Shown in pieces: positions 8,490 to 15,650 of a stretch of 23,382 nucleotides of DNA. Within the stretch, counting starts at the first letter, position 1. Every line of letters starts with the position of its first letter. Both the position numbers and the translations under genes were made by a program. The DNA is from Acidimicrobiia bacterium (GTDB lineage: Bacteria > Actinomycetota > Acidimicrobiia > Acidimicrobiales > Ilumatobacteraceae). Where the stretch lies: NCBI GenBank assembly GCA_010030605.1, contig RHCK01000003.1:1-23382 (forward strand). Reading direction: 5' to 3'. The notes below the pieces were generated by a model, which worked only from the letters and a program-made list of their open reading frames with translations, was not told the origin of the DNA and ran no database searches.

Positions 8490-9122
8490 TCATGCGTCCC
8501 AGTCGTCGCGGAGTTTTGTCACCACGCGTTGAGCGTGACCGAGAGCGATCGACGCGCGTTCGCGACGGATGCCCATCTGCTTGGCCGCTTCGGTGACCGT
8601 GTAGCCGGCGATCTTGACCAACGTGAACACCTCGAGCTGAATCGGGCTCAGCGCTCGCAACATGGCACCGAGAAGCTGTTGGTCGAGCGCGTCTTGATCG
8701 GTGCGGGTTCCGGAGTCGAACCGTTCCATGTGCGAGGAACCCTCACCCTTGCCGTTGTCTCCGTCCTCGAATTCGCGTGCGGGGACGTGATGCTCGGGCG
8801 CCCAACCGGTCGGACCCCAGATCTCCTCGTCGAGATAGGTCATGTGCATCCTCTTGTCATCGACTCCGGCAACGAAGGGCATCGCCGGCGTCTGACGGTG
8901 TTGGGCACGGATGTATTCGATGACGCGCTGTCGCGTGGCCACGCTAACGATGGCTGCCGGCGTGTAGGCGGCGATGACCTTGGGTCGGTTGAGCAACCAT
9001 TCGCAGAAGAACTGAATGATGTCATCGACTTCGATGGCTCGCACTTCGTTCTGCATGATCATGCGACCGAGTCGTCGCTCGAGAAGTTTGATCACTTCTC
9101 TGAAGTACTGGTCCTGGTTCAT
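8490..9122 (-). CDS. sigma-70-like regulator S1 (region 4 HTH protein)
   Basis: A 210-residue protein with the outline of a small ECF-like sigma factor. An N-terminal helical part holds VDDIIQFFCEWLLNRP (about 32-47) and RQRVIEYIRAQ (64-74), reminiscent of region 2. A C-terminal helix-turn-helix, ALSPIQLEVFTLV..YTVTEAAKQMG (about 158-186), is typical of region 4. An acidic, poorly conserved linker (about 85-150) separates them. The same arrangement recurs in S2 and S3 in this window. AAAGGA lies before ATG 9122. It is the last gene of the S2, MerR-macro, S1 series on this strand. Whether it binds RNA polymerase as a true sigma factor is inferred. Confidence 0.7.
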   Translation of the reverse strand: MNQDQYFREVIKLLERRLGRMIMQNEVRAIEVDDIIQFFCEWLLNRPKVIAAYTPAAIVSVATRQRVIEYIRAQHRQTPAMPFVAGVDDKRMHMTYLDEEIWGPTGWAPEHHVPAREFEDGDNGKGEGSSHMERFDSGTRTDQDALDQQLLGAMLRALSPIQLEVFTLVKIAGYTVTEAAKQMGIRRERASIALGHAQRVVTKLRDDWDA

Positions 9123-9197
9123 CGAATGTCCTTTCGCGTGGTTGTTGGATGTCTCGGGGTTGGGGAAGGTGTTGGCGGGAGTGCCCTTTCTGTGCTG

Positions 9198-9252
9198 GTC
9201 GCCGACGACGTGCGTCGATCGACGTTGGTGGTTGCTTGTTTTCGTCGGCGAC
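9198..9252 (-). promoter_or_regulatory. inverted repeat with inner palindrome in the S1 leader
   Basis: GTCGCCGACGA (9198-9208) and its exact reverse complement (9242-9252) enclose 33 nt that contain the 12-bp palindrome CGTCGATCGACG (9213-9224). It lies in the 171-bp gap between the MerR-macro gene and S1. It may end the macro transcript or form a leader structure for S1. Confidence 0.45.
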
Positions 9253-9293
9253 GATCACAATGATCGGCACCGGGCGAAGTGGAGCGTCGCGGG

Positions 9294-10457
9294 TTATCCG
9301 GCGCCGCGAACGCGTTGGAGAGCATCGATCATCTGATCGAAAGCTCGTCGACTGATGGTGCGAAAGCGCACCAGTTGCACATCGGTCTCGACGTCGAGCA
9401 ACGTGCGGAACGCGATTTCGAAGACGTGGGGGCTCGGGAAACCGAATATGCCCGACGAGATGGCCGGCGTCACCAATTGCCGAATGTGGTGCTGATCGGC
9501 CACCTTCAACACCGCTCGCCACGTGCGCGCCAATTCTTCGTCCTCGCCATCGAGCGACACCGTGTGACCGCTCTTGTCGTACGGACTACGCCAGCGGGGT
9601 CCGTGGGCGTGAATGACACCCTCGAAACCGATGCTCGCTCCGTTGCCGGCTTCGGTGAACACCGCCGTGCCCACGGCCAGAGGCGTGAGGCCCGATTTGG
9701 CGAGTCGATCACTTTCCCGAGCGAGTGATTCGTGTCCGCAGACTTCCCAGATGCGCGCCGAGGCGCCGCCCCCCGGGGTGACGTAGTTGTCGGACGAGTT
9801 CACGATTCCGCCGTTGAACGGTTCGGCGATGTCGGCGAGTTCGATCTCGATCTTCAACTGTCCGGTGAGCGGCGGAATGGATGCGGCGGCCACGGGCGCG
9901 AAGTGTTTCTTGACCACGCGCAGAAGCTCGCGCACGGCATCTTCCGATGGTTCGATGCCGGTTCCGTGCAACGTGAGGTCTTCGCGCAACGCCACGCTCC
10001 AGGAGCTCTGCACGCGTGGCGTGGGGGTGAGGAAGTCGAGTGACGACAGCACGACGTTGTCGGAGACCATGTCGACCGGCGACGACAACGCGTTCAGTTC
10101 CGTGAAGAGCAACTTGCGGGAGAACAGCTCTTCGCTGTGGAACGAACGCGCGCTCTCGCGTACCTCGCGACCGCCCAAATCGGCGACGGTCTTCCCGGAA
10201 TCGAGTTGACCCTTGATGCTGACGAGGGTCGTGACGTCGTCCATGGTGAAAAAGCGCTGGTTCCCCTTGTGCGGCAACGCCCGCTGGATCGCCTCGGGCA
10301 GCTTGTTCACCATGAGACCCTTCGTGAAGAGGCCGCGTTGGATATAGAACCGTACCGCTCGCACGGATAGGTCGCCGATGTTCAGCTTTCGGGCCTCGAC
10401 ATTGGCGCGATCGACGAGCTCGGTGATATCGAAATATTCGGTGTTGGATTGCGACAT
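9294..10457 (-). CDS. MerR-type HTH fused to a macro domain (ADP-ribose-binding regulator candidate)
   Basis: A 387-residue two-part protein. Residues about 28-90 form a MerR-like winged helix: DLSVRAVRFYIQRGLFT, then QRFFTMDDVTTLVSIKGQL. A linker follows, and residues about 200-385 form a macro domain: NSSDNYVTPGGGAS (220-233), GTAVFTEAG (263-271) and PAISSGIFGFP (331-341), the last being a hallmark of the ADP-ribose pocket. Macro domains bind ADP-ribose or related nucleotides, and some hydrolyse ADP-ribosyl links. The fusion suggests a transcription factor that reads such a ligand, with the nearby promoters as likely targets. Start 10457 has a textbook AGGAGG 7 nt upstream. It lies 66 bp after S2 on the same strand. 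Confidence 0.82.
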   Translation of the reverse strand: MSQSNTEYFDITELVDRANVEARKLNIGDLSVRAVRFYIQRGLFTKGLMVNKLPEAIQRALPHKGNQRFFTMDDVTTLVSIKGQLDSGKTVADLGGREVRESARSFHSEELFSRKLLFTELNALSSPVDMVSDNVVLSSLDFLTPTPRVQSSWSVALREDLTLHGTGIEPSEDAVRELLRVVKKHFAPVAAASIPPLTGQLKIEIELADIAEPFNGGIVNSSDNYVTPGGGASARIWEVCGHESLARESDRLAKSGLTPLAVGTAVFTEAGNGASIGFEGVIHAHGPRWRSPYDKSGHTVSLDGEDEELARTWRAVLKVADQHHIRQLVTPAISSGIFGFPSPHVFEIAFRTLLDVETDVQLVRFRTISRRAFDQMIDALQRVRGAG

Positions 10458-10495
10458 CGTCCTGCCTCCTTCGCTCGTCGTCATTCGCCGGTCAC

Positions 10496-10527
10496 TGATG
10501 TTTGTGGTCATTGATGTTTGTGGTCAC
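10496..10527 (-). repeat. tandem 16-bp duplication over the S2 stop codon
   Basis: TGATGTTTGTGGTCAT is followed directly by TGATGTTTGTGGTCAC. On the minus strand the repeat begins in the S2 stop codon, so TGA recurs every 16 bp between S2 and the MerR-macro gene. It may be replication slippage, or a two-box protein site before the macro gene. Confidence 0.5.
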
Positions 10528-11135
10528 TGCCATGACTGGGCGAACCCAGCCATGGAGTGGCGCGCCTTGCCCAGCTCGCGCTGGGTCCATTCACGCTTGT
10601 AGCCCAACATGTCGGCCACTTCGACGACCTTGTACTGCAAGCCTTCCACCAACACGTAGATGTATTGCTGGGCTGGTGTGAGGACCCGCAGGGCTTCGGC
10701 CAAGCGCTCGTTGGTCAAGATGTCGTCCAACAGATTGTCGGCTTGGACCAAGGTGTCGCCAAGTGTGAACACATCGTCGTCGTTCTCGAAGACGACGTGA
10801 TCCAAGTACCAGATGGCGTTGTGGGTCGTACCAGTGTGGGGGTCGTAGGAACCCTGCGGAAATCCGCGGGCTTCCTTGCGAAAGAACTCGACCGCACGAT
10901 GACTGACCGACACCGCCGCCAGGGCGCGGGGGACGTAACGATCGACCAAGTCAGGACGACCCCATGCCCAGGTGAGCATGTACTGCACGAAGTCATCCAG
11001 TTCTTGCAGACGGACGACTTTCATCGCACCGGCCTTACGACGCACGGCAAGTTCGAACTCGCCGAAGTAGGCGTTGATCTCCGCCAACTCTTTGGACTTG
11101 CTCTTGTTCTTGTGGTTTTTCTGGTTGCTGCTCAT
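10524..11135 (-). CDS. sigma-70-like regulator S2 (region 4 HTH protein)
   Basis: A 203-residue protein related in layout to S1 and S3. After a Lys/Asn-rich start (residues 1-16) it has LDDFVQYMLTWAWGRPD (about 46-62) and SHRAVEFFRKEARG (78-91), which align with the region-2-like part of S1. A variable acidic middle follows, then a C-terminal HTH LTPAQQYIYVLVEG..VVEVADMLGYKRE (about 152-185). ATG 11135 is preceded by AAAGGACC; the frame is open further upstream, but that part is low complexity without support. The ATG overlaps the stop of a possible upstream leader ORF. It is first in a minus-strand unit S2, MerR-macro, S1. True sigma activity is an inference. Confidence 0.68.
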   Translation of the reverse strand: MSSNQKNHKNKSKSKELAEINAYFGEFELAVRRKAGAMKVVRLQELDDFVQYMLTWAWGRPDLVDRYVPRALAAVSVSHRAVEFFRKEARGFPQGSYDPHTGTTHNAIWYLDHVVFENDDDVFTLGDTLVQADNLLDDILTNERLAEALRVLTPAQQYIYVLVEGLQYKVVEVADMLGYKREWTQRELGKARHSMAGFAQSWQ

Positions 11136-11264
11136 GGTGTCTGGTCCTTTCCGTGACTGGTTCGTGTCGAGCTGATCCGTGGGGCGGGTGTTCTGTCCGC
11201 CGTTGTGTGTCGTGTGCGTCTTGCCGGTGGTTCTCCTTCGTGTTCCATGGGGGCTTGCCCCATG
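11132..11264 (-). other. possible leader ORF overlapping the S2 start (ATGA)
   Basis: From ATG 11264 an open frame of 43 residues (Arg/Thr/Pro-rich, beginning MGQAPMEHEG) ends in a TGA that overlaps the S2 ATG by 4 bp. No ribosome binding site is seen before it, and its composition looks like read-through of GC-rich leader. It could be a translated leader coupling to S2, but is more likely chance. Confidence 0.2.
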
Positions 11265-11560
11265 TTGTTTGGTGGTTTGTTGTTTGCTATGTGATTGAGG
11301 GTTCTGGGCGAGGGGCGAACCCCACACCCCAAACCGTAGTCACCCGGAATACTACCTGTCAAGTACCAAATTGCACTTGTCATTGTGACACTCTGCAATC
11401 TAAGAATTTGACTTCCCATCAGGTGCTTGCATTATAGCAAGCGTTTCCCCCAGAACGAAACTAGGTGCATCACCGCAGGTCAGAGGGCTCATTTGGAGGG
11501 TAATTATCCTAGCCGGTCGCTCCGTGGGCGTGCCCCGGGGAAACATGTCAGTGTGAGGTC
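11136..11560. other. non-coding stretch with S2 leader and promoter; an AT-richer patch
   Basis: No convincing gene lies here. The part nearest S2 is a long leader with short hairpins: CATGGGG with CCCCATG at 11246-11264, and GGGG-CGAA-CCCC near 11312-11323. About 11340-11480 is clearly richer in A and T than its surroundings and holds a promoter-like pair (listed separately) and GCTTGC-ATTATA-GCAAGC near 11425-11442, which includes a perfect TATAAT on the minus strand but without a good -35. No tRNA or known small RNA could be recognised. Confidence 0.55.
11333..11362 (-). promoter_or_regulatory. candidate promoter for S2 (TTGACA, 18 bp, TACGGT)
   Basis: On the minus strand a perfect TTGACA (11357-11362) and TACGGT (11333-11338, fitting TANNNT) are 18 bp apart. 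Transcription from here would give S2 a leader of about 190 nt. It is the best -35/-10 pair I see in the gap. Confidence 0.5.
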
Positions 11561-12382
11561 TCAACAAGGATTGTCGCCGTCGGGGCCCCATTCGGGGTCG
11601 TCGCCCGGGTCGTGGTCGTGGTCGATCTCGTCGAATTCGAGGGGGCAGGGACCTTCGTGCAGGTCGTGGCATTCCAGAAAACAGGACAACTCGGCCCACG
11701 AAGAACCCTCGGGCCAGGTGGCTCGGTGCGCCAACGGCGACCGCATGTCGAGCGGCAGGATTTCCACCAGATCCACCACAGCCGACACGCCGATCGAACC
11801 GATTGGGGCGTGATGATCCATGCGATTCGATGGCTCGTCGATGTCGACGGGGGAGTCGTACAAGCTCGCGTGAACGAACCACCCCGCGAGTGGTGCATCG
11901 AGAACGAGTCGGGCGGCGTGCACCACGCGGGCCACGACGTCGTACGACGAGGTGTCCGGTTGTTGGGCGTAGGTCCAGTCGCACGGGTGAACCATCTGGC
12001 ATTCGGCGCACACCACTCGCTGAAAGTTCTCGTCGATATCGGCCACCGCGTGCCAACCATGGTCGATCAACACTTCCTGGAAGACGTCGGGGATCTCACC
12101 GATGTGACAGTCGGGTTGTCCGCATAGTTCGGCTCGCCACGAACCTCTCATGCCGTGCACGCGGATGAACTCGTTGGTGAAGTAACCGTCGTGGCGCGGA
12201 AAAATGTCGATCACGGCGAAACACTGCTCATAGATCGAGAGCAGTTCCATTCGGTCGAACACGTGAGCCAGAACGAACTCGACGGTGCGATCGGCACCGG
12301 TGACGTACCAACGTCGAAGGGTGTTCGCTTCGTGGACGTTTCGGTCGATCGAACGTTCGATGAGATCGCGCAGAACTGCCAT
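11561..12382 (-). CDS. uncharacterised protein with zinc-ribbon-like cysteine pairs
   Basis: A 273-residue soluble protein I do not recognise. The N-terminal third is helical. The middle has ELCGQPDCH (near residue 86) and VVCAECQMVHPC (near 123), a CX4C plus CX2C spacing that could bind zinc. Two more cysteines occur near the C-terminus (SCFLECHDLHEGPCP), followed by a strongly acidic tail rich in Asp, His and Glu (about 250-270). ATG 12382 lacks a clear ribosome binding site. It lies 39 bp after a membrane-protein gene on the same strand and may be cotranscribed with it. It is placed at the divergent centre of the accessory island, but membership in the system is uncertain. Confidence 0.6.
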   Translation of the reverse strand: MAVLRDLIERSIDRNVHEANTLRRWYVTGADRTVEFVLAHVFDRMELLSIYEQCFAVIDIFPRHDGYFTNEFIRVHGMRGSWRAELCGQPDCHIGEIPDVFQEVLIDHGWHAVADIDENFQRVVCAECQMVHPCDWTYAQQPDTSSYDVVARVVHAARLVLDAPLAGWFVHASLYDSPVDIDEPSNRMDHHAPIGSIGVSAVVDLVEILPLDMRSPLAHRATWPEGSSWAELSCFLECHDLHEGPCPLEFDEIDHDHDPGDDPEWGPDGDNPC

Positions 12383-12421
12383 GGGCTCGCGATCATGCCA
12401 CCGGGGTGGCGGAAGGTTCGC

Positions 12422-12877
12422 TCAGTGGGTGAGTACTTGGTGAACCATGACGGCGCACAGCACGCCGCGCGCGGACCAGGCGATGGTTCGGGGCCAGTTG
12501 GTGATCACCAGCCGGCGCCCGACGGAGTCGTCGGGGGTCTCGGCCATACGGGTGTGGAGCGGAACGGAGAGCAGCACGGTGCTCGCGAGGGCGACGGCCA
12601 ACAAGACCGCGTTGACCCAGACCCACCCGGCGGCGATCTCGTCGGGATGCCATGCCAGCAGCCCCAACGTGGTGACGCCTTCGATCGCCATCGGCAGACC
12701 CACGACCTGGGCCGTGCGTCGCTGGTGCTCGAGGGCGATGGGGCGCGCCCGGTCCGAACTGACCAAGGCCAGCAAGGGGTAGTGGACCCGTTGAACGAAC
12801 CAAATCAGCCCGACCATGGCCCAGGTGGCCACGGAATTCAGCAGCAGTAGCCACAGGTCAACATCGTTTTGGTCCAC
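12422..12877 (-). CDS. conserved four-helix membrane protein, function unknown
   Basis: A 151-residue membrane protein with four predicted helices at about residues 8-28, 55-72, 80-103 and 128-147. The segments FVQRVHYPLLALV, an internal LEHQRRTAQVVGLPM and a near-terminal ITNWPRTIAWSARG follow a pattern I associate with a widespread family of uncharacterised bacterial membrane proteins; I cannot name its function. The start is taken as GTG 12877, directly before the first helix; later ATGs would cut helix 1. It is divergent from the large plus-strand gene at 12939, with 61 bp between, so the two share a promoter region. Confidence 0.65.
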   Translation of the reverse strand: MDQNDVDLWLLLLNSVATWAMVGLIWFVQRVHYPLLALVSSDRARPIALEHQRRTAQVVGLPMAIEGVTTLGLLAWHPDEIAAGWVWVNAVLLAVALASTVLLSVPLHTRMAETPDDSVGRRLVITNWPRTIAWSARGVLCAVMVHQVLTH

Positions 12878-12938
12878 ACCGCACCGTATGTCGCAATCTC
12901 CCGTGTCTTCACATCGTGGAGCGGCGAGACTGGAGGTC

Positions 12939-14492
12939 ATGAGACCGGTGTTCTGTCTTCGACTGGATGGCCCCGCTTGGCCATCGGCGCAGCAGACAGC
13001 GGTGCGCGACATCGTGACGAACTGGCTGGAGAAGGAACACCCGTCCGATGAGCGCGAAGCCGGTCTGTCGGTGCGTATCGACGACGAAGACCCCGAGCGA
13101 TGGTGGCGCTGCAGTATCGATCGACCGGTTGGTGACGGCGCGATGGCCAGCACCACGGTCACGGTGGCCACCTCCGAGTCGGCGACCACGCTCGAGATTC
13201 GTTGCGCCGTCACCGCGGGCGGTCGACGTATCGCACCACGACCACCGATGGTCTCGCTCGTGTCATTGCGCGTGTTGGCACACGACATCGTGGCGCGTTG
13301 TTCGTTGTACGACGCCGGGATGCGATTGCGGGCCACCGCGGCCGTGGTGAACCAACCCGACGGGGCCGAAGCCATCGCCGCGTTCTGTGATGCGCCGGGG
13401 CGCAGTTTGCCCGTGATCGTGGAAACCGTTCCCGACGGAGGTCGACCGGTGTTCGAATCCGACCGTTTGTCGCTCAGCCTCACCGGACTCGCCCACATCA
13501 TTCAGATTCACGGCGAAGCATCTCGCACGGCGTTCAATCGCTTGTACGGGAAGGACATTCTGGTGCGACAAGGCCTGACGTTGGTGTGGCCGGCAGGCGC
13601 GGGTGATCACACGCTGAATGGCAATGGGCTGGCGGCTGAGGCCGGTCGCAAAGAGCGGACTCGTCTGGCCAACATCGTCACCGAGTCGGCCGCGAGCTCG
13701 TTGGCTCCGTTGCGCGCACCGTTGTTCCGACGACGAGCAAGTGAAACCGTGGTCGAACCCGTGACCGAGAAGCCGGCGAGCGCGAACCAGAATTCACCCG
13801 CACCAACCTCAGTGGGCTCCGAAGCAACCGTCGATCCGTCCGCCGATCCCGAGACCGTGACGTGGTCCGAGTATCGGTCGGTGCTCGAGCAATGGCAGGA
13901 AGATCTCAATCGACTCGACGATCTGGAGCAGGCGATGGCCGAGGCCGACCGTGTGATCGCTGAGAAGCAGGATCTGTTGGAGAATCGCAACGATCTGGTG
14001 GAGAGTTTGGTGTTGATGAACACCGAGCTGGAGGTGCGCCTCGGCCGATCGCCCCAAGGTTTACGGGCCACCAGCGCGTACGACGCGGTGAATCAGGCCT
14101 CGCGCATGTGCGAACACCTCACGTTCCACGAGAACGCTTTCACCACGGCGCGTCAGCTGGACAACGTGGATGCCAATCGTCTGCTTCAGGACCTCGTGCG
14201 ACTGAATGTTGTCGCCGGCGACTGGCAGACCGGACGCATCAACAACGCGTCGCTCACCATCTCATGTCGAAGCTTGGGCCTGAACTATGCCGCTGGTGTG
14301 TCCGACACCGCCGAGTACAAGTACGGCAGCGATTACGCATTCATGTGGAGAGGGCGCACCGAGTTCGCGTTGGCGCACATTCGCAACGGCAAGGGACCTC
14401 GTTTGTATCGCGTGCATCTGTTCTTCGACGATGATGCGCACCAGGTGGTGGTGGCCTACGTCGGCCGCCATTTGCGCGGGAAGCACGGCTGA
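12939..14492 (+). CDS. multidomain protein with coiled coil and RelE-like-looking C-terminus (candidate effector)
   Basis: A 517-residue protein in three parts. Residues about 1-240 form an alpha/beta domain with RSLPVIVETVPDGGRPVF, LSLSLTGLAHIIQIHG and TLVWPAG, a pattern I recall from large actinobacterial conflict proteins but cannot name. Residues about 310-368 are a coiled coil rich in Glu, Leu and Gln. Residues about 380-517 resemble a C-terminal domain seen in such proteins, ending GPRLYRVHLFFDD..VVVAYVGRHLRGKHG, which looks like the core of a small RelE/ParE-like fold; RNase activity would be a guess. The ATG at 12939 follows GGAGGT very closely; an in-frame ATG at 12888 is the alternative. 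It heads the plus-strand gene series. Confidence 0.65.
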   Translation: MRPVFCLRLDGPAWPSAQQTAVRDIVTNWLEKEHPSDEREAGLSVRIDDEDPERWWRCSIDRPVGDGAMASTTVTVATSESATTLEIRCAVTAGGRRIAPRPPMVSLVSLRVLAHDIVARCSLYDAGMRLRATAAVVNQPDGAEAIAAFCDAPGRSLPVIVETVPDGGRPVFESDRLSLSLTGLAHIIQIHGEASRTAFNRLYGKDILVRQGLTLVWPAGAGDHTLNGNGLAAEAGRKERTRLANIVTESAASSLAPLRAPLFRRRASETVVEPVTEKPASANQNSPAPTSVGSEATVDPSADPETVTWSEYRSVLEQWQEDLNRLDDLEQAMAEADRVIAEKQDLLENRNDLVESLVLMNTELEVRLGRSPQGLRATSAYDAVNQASRMCEHLTFHENAFTTARQLDNVDANRLLQDLVRLNVVAGDWQTGRINNASLTISCRSLGLNYAAGVSDTAEYKYGSDYAFMWRGRTEFALAHIRNGKGPRLYRVHLFFDDDAHQVVVAYVGRHLRGKHG

Positions 14493-14537
14493 TCCGAGGA
14501 TCGGCCAAATCGTGACGGCTGATTCGGGGATCGGCCA
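14486..14537 (+). repeat. two tandem copies of an 18-22-bp motif, upstream of ARPP-1
   Basis: CGGCTGATCCGAGGATCGGCCA (first 20 of 22 bases matching closely) begins at 14486 and recurs at 14516 with two changes, a 30-bp period. The first copy contains the stop codon of the preceding gene. The core TGATYCGRGGATCGGCCA (14490-14507, 14520-14537) occurs again at 18993. The second copy starts 104 bp before the ARPP-1 ATG. It is a candidate regulator-binding or promoter element. Confidence 0.6.
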
Positions 14538-14623
14538 GACTTTTCCGAGACGCGCACATTTCGACCGTCGGCGTTCGTTCTGTTTCTCACCACCCATCCG
14601 GTGGAGAAACGGAGAAAGAACCC

Positions 14624-15511
14624 ATGACCAGTCACCCCGCCAGCACGTTGCAGCACGTGGCCATCGGCCGTCCCATCACCAAAAAGGGAGTGTCGGTGTT
14701 CCCGGTGTACCGACCCGGAGCCGCCGCGCACCCGCTGGGGTTGTGCCGTCCAAACGGTGGATTCATCGTTCGCGAGAAGGCAACTCCCACCGTGCCGATT
14801 CTGGAAGTCGAGAATCTGAACGACGAGCCGGTGGTGTTGTTCGCGGGGGAGACGTTGGAAGGCGGGCGCCAGCAACGTGTGCTCAACCAAAGCGTCATCA
14901 TCGCCGGGCGAACGATCACCGACATTCCAGTGTCCTGTGTCGAGCAGGGCCGTTGGCACGGTGCCCATCAGTTCCGCGGCGTGGGTGCCATGGCCCCGCC
15001 CGAGGTGCGGCGTTCGGCCAACCGGGGTGACCAGATGGAAGTGTGGAACTCGGTCAGTCGCGTGTTGGGCGACCATCACCTCGAATCGCCGACCATGGCG
15101 CTCGACGAGTTCTTCCAGCGTCGTGGCGAGACCGTGGATCAGGCCGTGGTCGACGAGGTGGCCTCGTGGGGTCCCCTTCCCGAGCAGAACGGCATCGTGG
15201 TGATGAATCGGGGTCGGGTGGTATCGGCCGACGTCTTCGGTGACACGGAATTGTTGGCGTCCATGTGGGGCACTCTGGTCGCCTCGGCCTTCTCGGCCGC
15301 CGGTGAGGGACGGGTCTCGTCGACGACCAACCGCGCCGACAAGGCCCTCAGTTTCCTGCGTCGATTCGCCCGTGACGTGCGTGGACCAGCTGGTCGCTCG
15401 GATTTCGGCTTGGGCGAATGGCGTCAAGTGATGAGCGATCGGCTCACGGGACAGGCCCTGGCTCTCGACGGCTGCCTGGTGCACGCTTCGGCCTTCCCGA
15501 CCAGCGTCTGA
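14624..15511 (+). CDS. ARPP-1 family protein (ADP-ribosylglycohydrolase/phosphatase-associated domain)
   Basis: A 295-residue protein matching the ARPP-1 domain (ARG and rhodanese-phosphatase-superfamily-associated protein). Its central signature is VEN..DEPVVLFAGETLEGG then RQQRVLNQSVI (about 62-92), followed by IPVSCVEQGRW (101-111); the last part is helical. The family is named for its gene association with ADP-ribosylglycohydrolases and phosphatases, both of which occur here as one fusion 4.3 kb downstream, so the context agrees. The biochemical role is unproven; binding or processing of an ADP-ribose-type nucleotide is usually suggested. GGAGA precedes ATG 14624. The gene starts 131 bp after the candidate effector, behind two copies of an 18-bp motif. 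Confidence 0.8.
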   Translation: MTSHPASTLQHVAIGRPITKKGVSVFPVYRPGAAAHPLGLCRPNGGFIVREKATPTVPILEVENLNDEPVVLFAGETLEGGRQQRVLNQSVIIAGRTITDIPVSCVEQGRWHGAHQFRGVGAMAPPEVRRSANRGDQMEVWNSVSRVLGDHHLESPTMALDEFFQRRGETVDQAVVDEVASWGPLPEQNGIVVMNRGRVVSADVFGDTELLASMWGTLVASAFSAAGEGRVSSTTNRADKALSFLRRFARDVRGPAGRSDFGLGEWRQVMSDRLTGQALALDGCLVHASAFPTSV

Positions 15512-15528
15512 GCCGGCGCGGGGAACTC

Positions 15529-15630
15529 TGACACACCCCTCTGTCATCCTTGCCGCGTCGGCTGGTGCCGACGCCAACAAACCAACCATCCCGGAGCTCC
15601 GGGACCACAAGCCACCCCGGAGTCGGGGTG
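15529..15630 (+). promoter_or_regulatory. series of stem-loops in the leader of S3
   Basis: The 139-bp gap before S3 holds four successive inverted repeats: TGACA/TGTCA (15529-15546), GCGTCGGC-TGGT-GCCGACGC (15555-15574, 8 bp perfect), the palindrome CCCGGAGCTCCGGG (15590-15603) and CACCCCG-GAGT-CGGGGTG (15613-15630, 7 bp perfect). The last ends 6 nt before AAGGAG (15637-15642), the ribosome binding site of S3. This suggests leader-based control, although the first stem could instead end the ARPP-1 transcript. Confidence 0.5.
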
Positions 15631-15650
15631 AACCACAAGGAGACACACAC

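Noticed and set aside
11408..11436. Plus-strand promoter-like TTGACT with CATTAT
   Set aside because: The spacing is 16 bp, the -10 is poor, and no plus-strand gene follows; 11561-12382 is on the minus strand.
12816..12938. Upstream extension of the candidate effector start
   Set aside because: It would overlap the divergent membrane-protein gene and adds Ser-rich residues without structure. ATG 12939 or 12888 fits better.
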